Positions 33,934 through 46,077 of a stretch of DNA of 64,000 nucleotides are shown in pieces; the stretch's first letter is position 1, and every line of letters starts with the position of its first letter. The DNA is from Tomocerus qinae. Its lineage: Eukaryota; Arthropoda; Collembola; Entomobryomorpha; Tomoceridae. Location: contig CM034546.1 in NCBI GenBank assembly GCA_020055645.1, positions 70,742,001 to 70,806,000 of the forward strand, in the 5' to 3' direction. The notes beneath the pieces are model-generated. The model was not told the origin of the DNA and searched no databases. It saw only the letters and a list, made by a program, of their open reading frames with translations. The translations under genes and the position numbers were made by a program.

Positions 33934-36573
33934 CTCATTTACAAACTGTAATGAAGGAAAACCTTCCCTGAATTCCAAATGCATAGTATTGATGACTAAT
34001 TTGCATTATTACAAATACCAAATTCCTAAAAGATTAGGTATTTCTGTTCATGCAGGATACGAAGTTATATTATTCCATAACCACAGCCACATAGACATTT
34101 TGTTTATCTACCTGGTTACAATGTTAAGATTTTTATGATGCATAAAATATACTTTTAATAGGTCTACTATTTACAGAATCCTGTTATCACAATACAAATT
34201 GCTTAGGTCTGGCTATTTTATTTCTATTATTATAATATGTATCAATGGTATGATATTTGTAGGTTTTCATTTCACCTACAAGCACAAAAGTGTTTATGTG
34301 ATTTCTCTTAATTTGCTAACCAATAAATTCCACTCTCGTTTTTAAACATTGTAGTATTTATTAATTAACTTTTTACGCCGTAAAAGTACCTTTTGCTCTA
34401 AAATACACTTTAGGATCTGCTTTAATGCTTTTTAGTACCTTACCCTACAATACTCAACCCTTACAGTAGGGAATCATACCGTAACCTACCATATTCAACC
34501 CGTCAGATTGTAAAACCTAACGCGCATTATCATATTTATACTCAATTTGTAAAGTAAGGAATCATATCGTTACCTATGGTACTACATCCGTAAAGTAAAG
34601 GCAAAAAAACATGTCGTTAATCAATTGTATTTTTGTTGTAGTGTTGATTAAGGTAAGAAACGAAATGATTGCCCAAATAGTCTTTACTAACTGCTATTGT
34701 ATACAGCAATCGGTTAACGATCTATGTCTGTTGCTAGCTTCTTTACACAGTTTCAATTTCTATATAATTAATAAGACATTTGTAAAGGACTAAAACTTTT
34801 AATAATTCCTAGCATAAAATAATTGATTTTGTATTTTGTCTAAAAGTATGCAGAAGCAAAACAGACAAATGTTATGAACAAAGAGTTTTGTTCGAAGTAA
34901 TCATGTTCTATATTTTCGCATTATTTTTCACAAGACATAATAATATGTAATATATGGAACAATTAAGGTGTATAGGTATTCTTTACTCTTGGGTATTGAT
35001 CATTCGCTATATTTTTTAAATTCTTCGCAGCTCAATCATTTTCAGAATATACAGTTAAATTCAAATACGAATCTAATGTACTGTCAAGGAGGTCAATACA
35101 ACAGAATAGATTTGGGCCATATCACGCAATAATTTACACATTGGGTTTTAAATCATTGAACTATCGAGTTTGAGTTTGCATCACCGTATTGAAAAAAGGT
35201 TTAGCTTCCTTTTGTCTACATATTGTATGTAGACAGAGTTTAAAGACGAAAAAATCCTAGCTAGAAAATGATGCCAATTCAAAGTGCGAATAAATAAATA
35301 TAATATATGCAGCATTGCTTCTATGACATCAAATATGACCCTCTCATATAATATCGAGGTTTCATGCTACTAGAATTTAGCATAAAAATAGGCTAAGACA
35401 TTGCACATTAATATTGCTTTTAAGAAACCACACTATTTACACTGTTGACGCCAATTTGCCGGGTAGACTCATGGTCATATTTCTAGAAAGGTGAAACCAA
35501 GTTCGGTTTGCAGACAGCATTAGACTTACGTGTCCTTTAGAATACAGAAAATAAAACATAAAATAAACTATGATATCCTGTAGCTCTAATATTTAGTTGA
35601 CATAAACAAGTTGCATGCAATGAGGTTTATTTTGGCTGATATTGAAAAGCACAAGGTGGAACTACTAAATTATAGATTGGGCATCATTAGGTTCATGAGA
35701 ATCTACTTGTAGATTCTATGTGCCTCGAATACATAAATATAATACAGCATATCTTGTACAACCAAACCTCATATAAGTATATCAATAGTGGTTTCATATT
35801 ATACGAGTATGCATTTAGCAAAGACTGAGTCATTACATTCAATTAGTCCTAAGTCCTAATATGGTAATGTTTTTCAAACCACTAAATTATTTACAGTCGT
35901 CGCCAATTTGTCAGCTAGAAGTCCTTATATTATAGTTTGCAGCAGTAAGTTAAACTAATGTATTTCAAATGGTTGGACCGTGTCCTTTTAATACCTGTAA
36001 TCAATACTCAATATACACTATCAATACAAATAGGTTAATGCAAACAATTGAAAACATGCCTGAGATGCCTGCAATATGAGTATTACTTATTCCTTCCTGC
36101 TATGACTGTAAGACAACGCGAAGCAAAAAGCAATTTAATGTGTAAAATGGATATTAGTAGCGTTCTTATTCTTTTAGTATTTAAACTATCATTCAGGTAG
36201 TTGCAACCTAATTTTTTGGAAAATTTTTCCAAGCTTTTAGTATTATCCATAGGGAATACTTTCATAGCAATAATATGTCACATCATATTATTATTATATT
36301 ATAATATATCCACTGACGTTGCAAAACAACATTACTAATGAAATTAATTTAACTTGCTTGTACAAGGTAAATTAACTGTAGAGTATCACATTTAGGTCAA
36401 CATAAAATTATTACAAATTCATTTTGGATTTAGGTCTACCAGTCTGCTATTATAGATACATTGTATGTACAAGCATTGCAAAAATTATTACCTGTTTATT
36501 TTGTGCTAAGGTGTGTTAAAACTTTTGAAAAATATTGACCATCATCAATATCAGCATCATTTACTATCCAAAA
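33934..36573 (+). repeat. IR2-IR3 spacer (end of unit B, 5' flank of unit C)
   Basis: 33934-34930 repeats the IR1 3' flank without its insertion; 34935-36573 repeats the IR2 5' flank. IR2 and IR3 start codons are 5,094 bases apart, one repeat unit. The paired GCCAATTTG motif is near 35448 and 35897. No separate gene is seen. Confidence 0.6.
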
Positions 36574-39033
36574 ATGTCTGCATATTTGGCTTTAATATTT
36601 CTGTTGACTGAAATGAGTTTGGGCTGGAAATTGAAGGAGGTTTTGGAAATTGAAAAAAATTGCCACGTCAGTCTTCTATTCCAGGATAGTGTCTTTACTC
36701 AAGCATTTGAGGAATCATTGCAAGAAGTAGATATCCCATTTGCATTTACAAGACTGAAATTTGTTGAGGAGTTTTCTAGTTGTTCAATATTTTCAGCAGT
36801 TGATATTTATTATAACATACCAGCATGCATTACTAGAATAAACAAAATGAATCTTAATATTTCCTCCCCTCAGCCCCTGAGCCGTTTTGTTTGTGTGGCG
36901 CACATTTTGGTAAATTTCAATTCTATTAAACTTAGTGAAGTATTTGTAACCAATTACATCAGTGAAAGATTTTCCAAAGTGTCAGAATATGAACGCAAAA
37001 CGGGAGTGAATTGGCTAAACTGGTACAATTTTGAAGAATATACTTCTATATACTTGATTGTCGAGCGGAACTTTCTAGAGTTGGCAAAATCAGGTCACAT
37101 CTTTATTGATGACAATAAATTAATTACTTATAGGGACTACAGTGCGACACACATATATCGTATATTCTACCGTAAACCATGGTTTATATTGTCTTTGGAG
37201 GATGAAGACAATTCCTTCTTGTATTTTATTTGTCCACAGTCAGCAATTGAAAATTTTAGCGTATTTACATTCACAATAATTCCTATATGCTTCGGAAACT
37301 ATTGCCCCGGTCAACCGTTACGTCAATTGGCAATTAAAAACTTCATCACAAAAAGTAATATTCCAAACTTAGCATATTTAAAAATTCATGATGGTGACGT
37401 TTGGGAAAGATATAATAAAGCCAATTACTGTGGACGACAGCTTCAGGAAACATCTTTCACAAAAACGTTTTTAAATGAAGAGTTCGGACCTTCGATTCCA
37501 ATATCTTCTATCATTTTCCAAAATCTTCCAAATTTGACTTCAGGATTTATAGATTGTAGTTATCAAATTAATATTGTAGATTTTGATTTTCAACAAGAAT
37601 CTGATTGGGATTATGTTGGACCTCACTACATAGTAATTCCAACAATGGAAGATTCTATCAATTTTATTTCCTGCGTCGTTTTAGAAAATGAGAGTCTCTC
37701 TTTTTATGGATACATTAAACCTTTTGATCTCGAAGCATGGATAGGGTTTTTGATTACAATTATTGTTGTAACTGCTTTTGTCTACGGAGTAATGTTTTAC
37801 AAAAATGATAGTAGTTTTCCGTTTGCTTTGCTTTTATTGGCAAATGTGTTGGATATCGATTATCCGTTATCAACGCAGACTTATAAAATTGTTTGGATCA
37901 AAGTGACAATCGGTCCGTTGCTGCTCATGCTTATTGTACTGACAAACGCGTACAAAGGAATTGTAACTACTGATTTAGTGGAACCCCGTCCAGTAAAACA
38001 AATTGAATCGATGGAACATTTGGCTACTTTAACAGATTTTATAGCTCTTGGTGAATTTAAAGATAGCACTGAGTTCAATCCTTTCAATTTCAATCTAAAT
38101 AAAAGTGACCCATTAAGGGGATTAATACACTATAAAAGTCGCCGTTGTCAAAGGGGCTATAATGAACATAATACTAAAGGCACGTGTGATAATTTACGGA
38201 ATTTAACTGCCAATTTTTCGATGAAAAGTGCATATGATGAAGATGACGATAGAATTATTGAATTCTTTAACAGTTTTGAGACACTAAAAAATGATATTTT
38301 TAAGTTATTACATTTTTTGAATTCATACCTCTCAAAGCACATTAAGACTCTCAGTTTAAAAACATTGAATTCTGCCAATGCAGTTATCAAAATTATTCGT
38401 ATTCCGCCTGAATTCTATTCTAAAAGTCCCACAGAATGGATATCCCAGTGCAACAATTCTGTATTCATTATCAGAAGTTCTCGTCTGCATCGAACTCTCG
38501 ACGATTCTCATTGGAATCCAGAGAAGAGAGGATTTACACCACTTAAGCAATTATATCAAGGAAAGGAAGAAATTCCGTTTATGCCTATGTCTGTCCATAC
38601 ATCTTTTAGAAATCCACTTATTCCCATGTTCACCACATTTCTGCGAGAGAAATTACGTTCTGTGACTCATTCGGGACTTTACCAGAGATGGATAGAGCAT
38701 TTTAAGGAACGTAATTATACGAGGTGCAAAACTTGTTGGGACAGAGTTCCCCCAAGACCTTTAAACTTTTATAACTCTAATATCGGCACAATATTTCCTA
38801 TTTTTTCTTTATTTTTAGTCATTTTTGTAGTAGCATTTACATGGGAGAACAGGGCAAATTATAAACAATTTATCTATTTCCTCGCATCAGGTGGATTTTT
38901 TAATTATGCAAAAACTAAATGTCGTACTGCTTTGCTTTTAATTCACCATCTAATACCAAAGAATGAAACTCCAGTCCAAGCGTTTGAATATCACTGTGAA
39001 AATACAATACGAAATAATAAGTCACCTCAATGA
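36574..39033 (+). CDS. Divergent ionotropic receptor IR3, intact
   Basis: An 819-residue paralogue of IR2 with the same plan: signal peptide (YLALIFLLTEMSLGW), extracellular N-domain, segment 1 (EAWIGFLITIIVVTAFVYGV), segment 2 (LLLMLIVLTNAYKGIVTTDL), ligand-binding lobe with LHRTLDDSHWNPEKR, and segment 3 (IFPIFSLFLVIFVVAFTWEN). Start chosen at ATG 36574; the frame opens earlier at 36535 without ATG. Between segments 1 and 2 it resembles IR1 (VLDIDYPLSTQ), whereas its C-terminus is nearly identical to IR4 (HHLIPKNETPVQ), a sign of exchange between paralogues. A chemosensory channel is inferred from family; ligand unknown. Confidence 0.75.
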   Translation: MSAYLALIFLLTEMSLGWKLKEVLEIEKNCHVSLLFQDSVFTQAFEESLQEVDIPFAFTRLKFVEEFSSCSIFSAVDIYYNIPACITRINKMNLNISSPQPLSRFVCVAHILVNFNSIKLSEVFVTNYISERFSKVSEYERKTGVNWLNWYNFEEYTSIYLIVERNFLELAKSGHIFIDDNKLITYRDYSATHIYRIFYRKPWFILSLEDEDNSFLYFICPQSAIENFSVFTFTIIPICFGNYCPGQPLRQLAIKNFITKSNIPNLAYLKIHDGDVWERYNKANYCGRQLQETSFTKTFLNEEFGPSIPISSIIFQNLPNLTSGFIDCSYQINIVDFDFQQESDWDYVGPHYIVIPTMEDSINFISCVVLENESLSFYGYIKPFDLEAWIGFLITIIVVTAFVYGVMFYKNDSSFPFALLLLANVLDIDYPLSTQTYKIVWIKVTIGPLLLMLIVLTNAYKGIVTTDLVEPRPVKQIESMEHLATLTDFIALGEFKDSTEFNPFNFNLNKSDPLRGLIHYKSRRCQRGYNEHNTKGTCDNLRNLTANFSMKSAYDEDDDRIIEFFNSFETLKNDIFKLLHFLNSYLSKHIKTLSLKTLNSANAVIKIIRIPPEFYSKSPTEWISQCNNSVFIIRSSRLHRTLDDSHWNPEKRGFTPLKQLYQGKEEIPFMPMSVHTSFRNPLIPMFTTFLREKLRSVTHSGLYQRWIEHFKERNYTRCKTCWDRVPPRPLNFYNSNIGTIFPIFSLFLVIFVVAFTWENRANYKQFIYFLASGGFFNYAKTKCRTALLLIHHLIPKNETPVQAFEYHCENTIRNNKSPQ

Positions 39034-39640
39034 TTTATTTAAAAACTACAAGAAAAACCTGCCCCAAATTTCAAATGCACAGTATTGGATTTCTATAATA
39101 AATACCAAATTTCTGACAAACCTACAAGCACAAAAGTGTGTATGCAATTCTCTTAATATGCAAACCAATAAATTCCACTCTCATTTTAAAACATTGTAGA
39201 TTTTATTAACCTTTTACGTTGTAAAGACACACTAAAATACATTTTACTAACTACTTTAATGCTTAAGTATTTATCAGAATATTAAATCTTATTACCCATA
39301 TATACTTATATTGAAGTAATAAAACCGAATAATTCTGGTTATATTCGTTAATTGGTGGTTAGGGTTGGTTAATTATCATTTTGTGTTACAAAAAGATAAT
39401 CTTTCCGTATCTGGAGTTGTCACTTACTTTTATTAAATTGGATATCGCGACACAACTGTAGATTAACACTGTACACAGTTAAGATGAGAAAAGGAAAGGG
39501 TTTCAGCCTCTTGCATATTTTTCAAAAAAGGTTAACAGTCTATATAGTATTTAGCTATGGCAGAAGGGAAGTAGACAATTATGAAAAGTACTCCGCCTTC
39601 ATTATAATCAGTAAAATTGTTCATTATTTTCCATATCCTC
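39034..39640. other. 3' flank of IR3
   Basis: Matches 53698-54290 (3' flank of IR4) almost throughout, so both duplication blocks share this end. No gene is seen. Confidence 0.5.
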
Positions 39641-39960
39641 CGCCGCCGTAACCGTCCAACCAAAATAAACAATTTGGATTACTAACTTGCCATTGCCTTT
39701 AATAATGTTAAATTCATTCAATAAGGTGTCAATAAAAATAAGATTTTTTTTGTAAAAAATGTGTCAAGTAGGAAAGGTCTTTGCCATTTGCATGCAAACT
39801 GATTGTTGTGGTTAATAATTTTGTATTTTCTAATAAGAATAAGGTAAATAATATTTTAATACTAAAGAGATACGTACTGTTTCCTTCTTTACTTCAGACG
39901 TAGCCACAGAAATAAATGGGACCTCGGACACCTCCACAAGCTCCAGGTCCGCCTGCTCCA
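39641..39960 (-). pseudogene. Decayed glycine-rich peptide exons (copy in block 1)
   Basis: Homologous to exons at 54293-54330 and 54619-54723. The Gly-rich exon (about 39890-39960, minus) keeps GPIYFCGY, but some glycines are changed and a stop follows Val after CGY. The acceptor before the last exon reads GGTTGG where the other copy has TGTTAG, destroying the AG. The signal-peptide exons are absent nearby. Confidence 0.6.
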
Positions 39961-40395
39961 TACCCACCACTGCCAAGGCATGAAAAAGGTTGCCTGTTTG
40001 CTAGCAAAAAGCCACCTTTTTGTGCTTTTTTCCTTTTTGGAGTAGCCGTCGCCACCTATGAAACTTCATTGAAGCTAACTTTTGTAGACTGTGTCGTCCT
40101 ACGCATTTAAATATTCAGGCAATATGCAGATACTAATTGGTTTTTTGATTATTATGCTATTTATTACTAATACTACACAATATAAAATGAACTATATTGT
40201 ATTTGTGACTAACCGTATAATAAAAAATGAGGCAGGTCGAACATCTTCGTATTTTGTACAATATTGTATGAGATATATCAACTCAACCAAAACATCCAGT
40301 ATTTGACTGTTACTGGTTAGCACATCCTTAGGTTCTTGCCTTCCCAGCCTTGGTTCTGATTTTGCTAGGCTAGGATAATTTCAGTACTGAAGATA
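39961..40395. other. Boundary between duplication block 1 and unrelated DNA
   Basis: Similarity to the second block stops close to 39980. The bases after that, to the decayed ORF, show no gene or repeat I recognise. Confidence 0.3.
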
Positions 40396-42014
40396 GGCCT
40401 GCTCCTAGTCTTACAATTCTGAATGACAATCAGAATTATGTACCTTCAATTACAGCCACATCTAATGCTAAACCTTCTACACATTCAGTAATTTCCAATC
40501 AGACAGAACAATCTAATTCATCACACATTCGTTCTGGTACAACTGCGTCCAACAAATCAGTTAGTAATCCGAGTACCGTTTCCAATGTAGGAAGTAACAG
40601 CAACGTGCATTCTTCTAAAAGCTCTTCTGAAGTTTCTATATCTTCACAATCATCTAATCCCACAATGCATTCACTTCCACATAACGATTCTGAGTTAGGA
40701 AATTCCAAATGCACAACCTAGACCACCATCCACCTCCAGAAATTCTACACTTGTAGTTATGGATCCTTTATCAGACGAAGTTATCTCTTCTGGTAGTGAC
40801 AATCATTCATCTACTAACAATACACCAATTGAACCAATTCCTTCTACTTCTAAATCACCTTGGAATTTAAGAGTTAGGAAACAATTTAATAGATATTCCC
40901 CACCTGTAACCGCTCGTAAAGTGGCTAATCCAGCTCGTAAAAGCTTAAAATCGCAGGTCACTAAAACAAACACTTCTGGCTCTTTCCAATCTTGTTCTGA
41001 AACCGAAGCAGAAGTAGCACAACAGGTTCAGCCAACACTGCGCAGTAGTAGTAGGACAACCATCCCAATTAAACGATACGTAGGTTCGGATTACGATCCC
41101 AAGGCACTGGCCAAAATACTACAATCTGCAAAAAATTCCACCCAACAGGAAATGGATCACCGTGACATCATCGATTTGACTGATGGAGTCGCCGAATTGT
41201 CTCTACACGATGACGAGCTTCAAATTATTGCCCCAGAAAACATAGATGAAAATTTACTCGGATCACTGGTTTCCCAGCGCGAAAGACCCACGACTTCACG
41301 CACGGTATCTCGAATTGTAGGCATGGTTACTCCTTTTCCACCCCTAGCAGTCTCTAACCGAAGAACGCCACCTACGATGACCCAACGTCTATTAGCAGAA
41401 AATAATCAAAGTCATCCAGCTTCAATTCCAGCTACTCAATCGAGGAATAGACCCCCAACCCCACGTAGAACAGGCCCACGCCTCAAAAAACATTCTCTAT
41501 TCCCCCGAATTACTTCAGATTCGCCCAAGCCCTTGATGACAGCCAATTTCAACGCCCAAATAGACCCAAACCGCAAACCACACGCAAAATAATACCCATC
41601 GTGAGGCAGTTCAGACATAAAAGAAAATTTTCACGCTTGCATGCCAGAATTGATCATCTTAGACATCTCAGAAACTTACCTACACCAGAAAGAATCATTC
41701 AAGAAATAATGGAATTGACGCATTTGTTAAGAAGTCTCCAAATACCTCACGACCCAGAAGCCGTTCGTTTTGTTCCCAATCCCAACTTTCGAAAACCCAC
41801 TCAAAATCCCACTTTCAATCGCCCAAACCTACGAATGCGTATTCTAAATCCTCGCAAAGTAAAACCCATCCCGGCGTTAATGAATATCTATTTTTCCCCA
41901 GGTGAGTCACAAAACTTGTTACGACTTCACCATTTATTTGTATCTTCAAACTCAGCAATAGCAGTAACGGATCAATCAATTTACCCACCCCATAACTCTT
42001 GCAACTCTAAATAA
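40396..42014 (+). pseudogene. Decayed Ser/Asn- and Pro-rich ORF, possibly a retroelement gag/ORF1
   Basis: Three adjoining open stretches on the plus strand read as one ancestral protein broken by two frameshifts. The first (about 40396-40721) is Ser/Asn-rich. The second runs from just upstream of ATG 40759 to about 41592. The third takes over near 41510 and continues to 42014, passing through RKIIPIVRQFRHKRKFSRLH and ending in a basic, proline-rich part. Codon-like composition continues across both breaks, which is the evidence for one gene. No zinc knuckle, protease or reverse transcriptase follows. A disordered N-terminus followed by a basic region would suit a retroelement gag or ORF1; a decayed host gene is also possible. 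Confidence 0.4.
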
Positions 42015-43401
42015 ATATTAAATTATTGTAAATAGCAGGCTACTTGCCAAATACTCATCTTTTCGTCAAAAACTTGAATATTATACATCTAATCATCATT
42101 TCACTTATCTATCCCAGTACACTTTGTTAAATTCTATTTGATAGCTCTATTTAGACGTAATTACTTACCATATTAAATACTGTTGTTAAATGTACTCTCC
42201 ATCCCTTCCCAGAACATATTTTTCAATTTAATTGTTATATTCTACAGTATTTCACGAACACATGATTCTTCTACGTACCCAATTTTTCTATATCATTAAT
42301 TGTTAATTTTCTAAACCCTTTTTCTGTCAAAGCAGACTATAGGCATCAAAACCGCATTAAAATCGGCAAAACGGGAACGGGAGCCGATGGGATGTTACCG
42401 TGAAATAACTTATTCCCACATCCACCCTTGGTATAGGCGTAAGCCTATAATTCCATCTAAAACATCGCTAACATTCGTTCACCTCGAACTTCGATAGCTT
42501 ATTTCCCAATTATCATAATATACAGAATCAAATAAGAATGTATGCTTTGGATAAGCTGGAGAAGAAGGAAAATGCTAGAAGTCCGGACTCGGACTGCGAA
42601 GCTGACCACGTCAAGACCTAAAACTGATAACGTCTTCCTTATCTTTTAGTCAGCCATTTTCTAGATTCCCAAAAGTTGTATTTATTTCCCTTTAAATTGA
42701 AATAATCAATCTCAACTTGCCAATTCTTATTTACTTGAAATATCTGTAATCTTGTGTTTTGCTAATTCAGTCCTTCAAACATCTCTTGTAAAATAATACA
42801 AACCTAAATCTTAACATAATTCTTGTGCAATAATATAACTCCCATTCCACTAAATTGTAAACATTTAACTTGAATCACATCTCAAAGATTGTTATATTAT
42901 ACAATACACCTCGATCAATAGTGTAATTCCAACAGATTCAAAGTGTCAAACAATATCTTCTTTCTCGTAATTTCCTTTTCACTGGTTTTCTTACCCAGAG
43001 GGTTTCCGGTGCTTAATAGTAAAATCATTCTATCAAAGTAACATTTTTCATCATCTCGTGAAATAAAAATTTCCTGTTCGGTTCTTGCAATCCAACAAAA
43101 CACCTGTGTACTAATTGTGATTTGACTTACCATAACTTACTATCTCCAATATAGTGACATTTAATCAAGGAATTGCATAAACAGTAATCTATGGCCGTTA
43201 TACTATAGTTCCTGATACTATTCTTATACCGCACTTACAGTGCGTAGTCACTGTAGCCCTTTAAACACGGAGAAGCACGAATGGATAATTGAATTTTCTA
43301 AATTCATTTAAAAACCGTAGAATCAAAATATCAAAAATCCACCTCAATATTGGTCCTTAGAAGCTGCAAAAAAAATTTGATAATGATTGGTTGAAAACTG
43401 T
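42015..43401. other. Intergenic, unrecognised
   Basis: 1.4 kb of AT-rich DNA after the decayed ORF. No terminal repeats were found that would define an element. A 72-codon minus frame at 42915-43133 has no recognisable feature. Confidence 0.25.
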
Positions 43402-43738
43402 ATGAGGAGTAGTGGTGATTAACGGACCCTTGTAGGACTTTTATAGGACGGACTTCTTATCGGACGGACTCTTAACGGACGCGGACCCTTAACGGACGGA
43501 CCCTTATCGGACGCGGACTCTTATCGGACCGACACCTAACGGACGGACCTTAACGATACAGTCCGCTATGAGTCCGCCAGACTCAACCTCATGCACAGTG
43601 GCAGAAAACATCAAACATGCGGCCAATACTAAAGCTTGCACCGAAATTACAATCTGTGGGGGATTTCAGTGCTATTGTTGCCGACCAACTAGGTCGGATG
43701 GAATTTATTATGTTTAAGATATTAACCGACTGTTTTTA

Positions 43739-44335
43739 AGTATTTTCGAATATTTTCAAATGGTTTCGAATATTTTCGAATGGTTTCGAATATTTTCGAA
43801 TGGTTTCGAATATTTTCGAATGGTTTCGAATATTTTCGAATGGTTTCGAATATTTTCGAATGGTTTCGAATATTTTCTAATGGTTTCGAATATTTTCGAA
43901 TGGTTTCGAATATTTTCGAATGGTTTCGAATATTTTCGAATGGTTTCGAATATTTTCGAATGGTTTCGAATATTTTCGAATGGTTTCGAATATTTTCGAA
44001 TGGTTTCGAATATTTTCGAATGGTTTCGAATATTTTCGAATGGTTTCGAATATTTTCTAATGGTTTCGAATATTTTCGAATGGTTTCGAATATTTTCGAA
44101 TGGTTTCGAATATTTTCGAATGGTTTCGAATATTTTCGAATGGTTTCGAATATTTTCGAATGGTTTCGAATATTTTCGAATGGTTTCGAATATTTTCGAA
44201 TGGTTTCGAATATTTTCGATCGGTTTCGAATATTTTTGATCGGTTTCGAATATTTTCGATCGGTTTCGAATATTTTCGATCAGTTTCGAATATTTTCGAT
44301 CGGTTTCGAATATTTTCGATCGGTTTCGAATATTT
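43739..44335 (+). repeat. 20-bp tandem repeat array, left arm
   Basis: About thirty head-to-tail copies of TGGTTTCGAATATTTTCGAA. Variant units with TTCTAA occur at 43876 and 44056, exactly 180 bases (nine units) apart, suggesting a higher-order duplication. Near the centre the units change to GATCGGTTTCGAATATTTTC. Because 20 is not a multiple of three and the unit has no stop codon, all three frames are open; the long frames here are not genes. Confidence 0.9.
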
Positions 44336-44639
44336 TTGTATCTTTTCGAACGGTTTCGAGTATTTTCGAATAGATTCGAATTTCTTCGAAAAATTTCGAA
44401 ACTATTTGAAAATATTCGTAACTATTCAAAAGAAACTAGTTGAAAGTATTAAATACTAGTCGAAAATATTCTAAACTGTTTGATAAGATTCAAATATATT
44501 CGACACTATTCAAAAATATTTGAAACAATTCGAAAATATTGGAATTTATTTGAAAATGTTCGAAAATATACGAAAATATTCGAAACCATTTCGAAAATAT
44601 TCGAAACCATTCGTAAATATACGAAACCATTCGTAAATA

Positions 44640-45107
44640 TTCGAAACCATTCGAAAATATTCGAAACCATTCGAATATATTCGAAACCATTCGAAAATAT
44701 TCGAAACCATTCGAAAATATTCGAAACCATTCGAAAATATTCGAAACCGATCGAAAATATTCGAAACCGATCGAAAATATTCGAAACCGATCGAATATAT
44801 TCGAAACCATTCGAAAATATTCGAAACCGATCAAAAATATTCGAAACCATTCGAAAATATTCGAAACCATTCGAAAATATTCGAAACCATTCGAAAATAT
44901 TCGAAACCATTCGAAAATATTCGAAACCATTCGAAAATATTCGAAACCATTCGAAAATATTCGAAACCATTCGAAAATATTCGAAACCATTCGAAAATAT
45001 TCGAAACCATTCGAAAATATTCGAAACCATTCGAAAATATTCGAAACCATTCGAAAATATTCGAAACCATTCGAAAATATTCGAAACCATTCGAAAATAT
45101 TCGAAAA
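44640..45107 (-). repeat. 20-bp tandem repeat array, right arm
   Basis: About 23 copies of the same unit in opposite orientation (TCGAAACCATTCGAAAATAT). GATCGG-type variants again sit toward the centre (44750-44830), but their order is not a perfect mirror of the left arm, so the two arrays have changed independently. Open frames on the minus strand are by-products of the repeat. Confidence 0.9.
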
Positions 45108-45448
45108 TACTTAAAAACAGTCGGTTAATATCTTAAACATAATAAATTCCATCCGACCTAGTTGGTCGGCAACAATAGCACTGAAATCCCCCACAGATTG
45201 TAATTTCGGTGCAAGCTTTAGTATTGGCCGCATGTTTGATGTTTTCTGCCACTGTGCATGAGGTTGAGTCTGGCGGACTCATAGCGGACTGTATCGTTAA
45301 GGTCCGTCCGTTAGGTGTCGGTCCGATAAGAGTCCGCGTCCGATAAGAGTCCGTCCGTTAAGGGTCCGCGTCCGTTAAGAGTCCGTCCGATAAGAAGTCC
45401 GTCCTATAAAAGTCCTACAAGGGTCCGTTAATCACCACTAATGAGGAG

Positions 45449-46077
45449 ATAGGTTTTGCAAATTGAGTTTTTCCCTATCCCTCCTATGGTAAGATTTGAA
45501 TTTCAAAATATCAGAAAACGATTTCTATGAAACCGATCGTTATGAAAATGATCATTTACGGTTACCTGATATAGGTAACATGATCTTTTATCGCTTTACG
45601 AAGTCCTCGGTTGCCAAAATAGGTATTATTTGGCAGCAACCATAACTTTAGCTTGAACGACACCTTGCTTGGGCATTTTTCGACGAAAAATAACATTTGA
45701 CCTCTGCATTCTCGTAGAGGTCAACAATTTTGAAATATTTTTCCCCTGTAAACCATAACTCTATAAGGGCTTTATTTTTATACGAGCAGAATTGTGATGA
45801 AACAATCCCTTAAATGAAAAACTGCCTATTTTGAAATTTATTTCGTAATTTTAAAAGGGAAGAAATTCGAATTTTTCATAGTCATTACTATAGTCATGAT
45901 GACGGTAACATTATATATTATCATCATCATGACATAATAATACATATAAAATCATAATAATATTATAGATATAAGTTTTACAAGTTTGCGATTTACATTA
46001 ATTCACATAAAAACTCGATAGCCGTCCATCGCTGTATATGCCCACAATGCAATGCCTAGTATAATCTGGTCCTAACC
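45449..46077. other. Intergenic before the second CFA block
   Basis: AT-rich single-copy-looking DNA with no gene recognised. Similarity to the first CFA block begins at about 46078. Confidence 0.3.

Larger units (their letters stand above)
43410..45440. mobile_element. Foldback hAT-type element with mirrored 20-bp satellite arrays, 2,031 bp
   Basis: Ends TAGTGGTGATTAACGGACCC and its complement (…AATCACCACTA) fit the hAT terminal consensus, and ATGAGGAG flanks both sides (43402-43409, 45441-45448), an 8-bp target duplication. The outer arms (43410-43738 and about 45108-45440) are practically perfect inverted copies, rich in CGGACGGACNCTTA words. Inside lie two inverted arrays of a 20-base unit, one on each side of a degenerate centre (about 44335-44640). 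No transposase is encoded, so it is non-autonomous. Folded, it would form a hairpin close to 1 kb long. Confidence 0.85.

Noticed and set aside
39916-40110. Proline-rich plus-strand ORF
   Set aside because: It is the opposite strand of the decayed glycine-rich exon.
43739-45107. CRISPR-like array
   Set aside because: Repeats are contiguous without unique spacers, inverted around a centre, and the DNA is eukaryotic.
43760-45136. Several overlapping 80-220-codon ORFs on both strands
   Set aside because: They are translations of a 20-base tandem repeat without stops, in multiple frames and both directions, inside a transposon; not protein genes.
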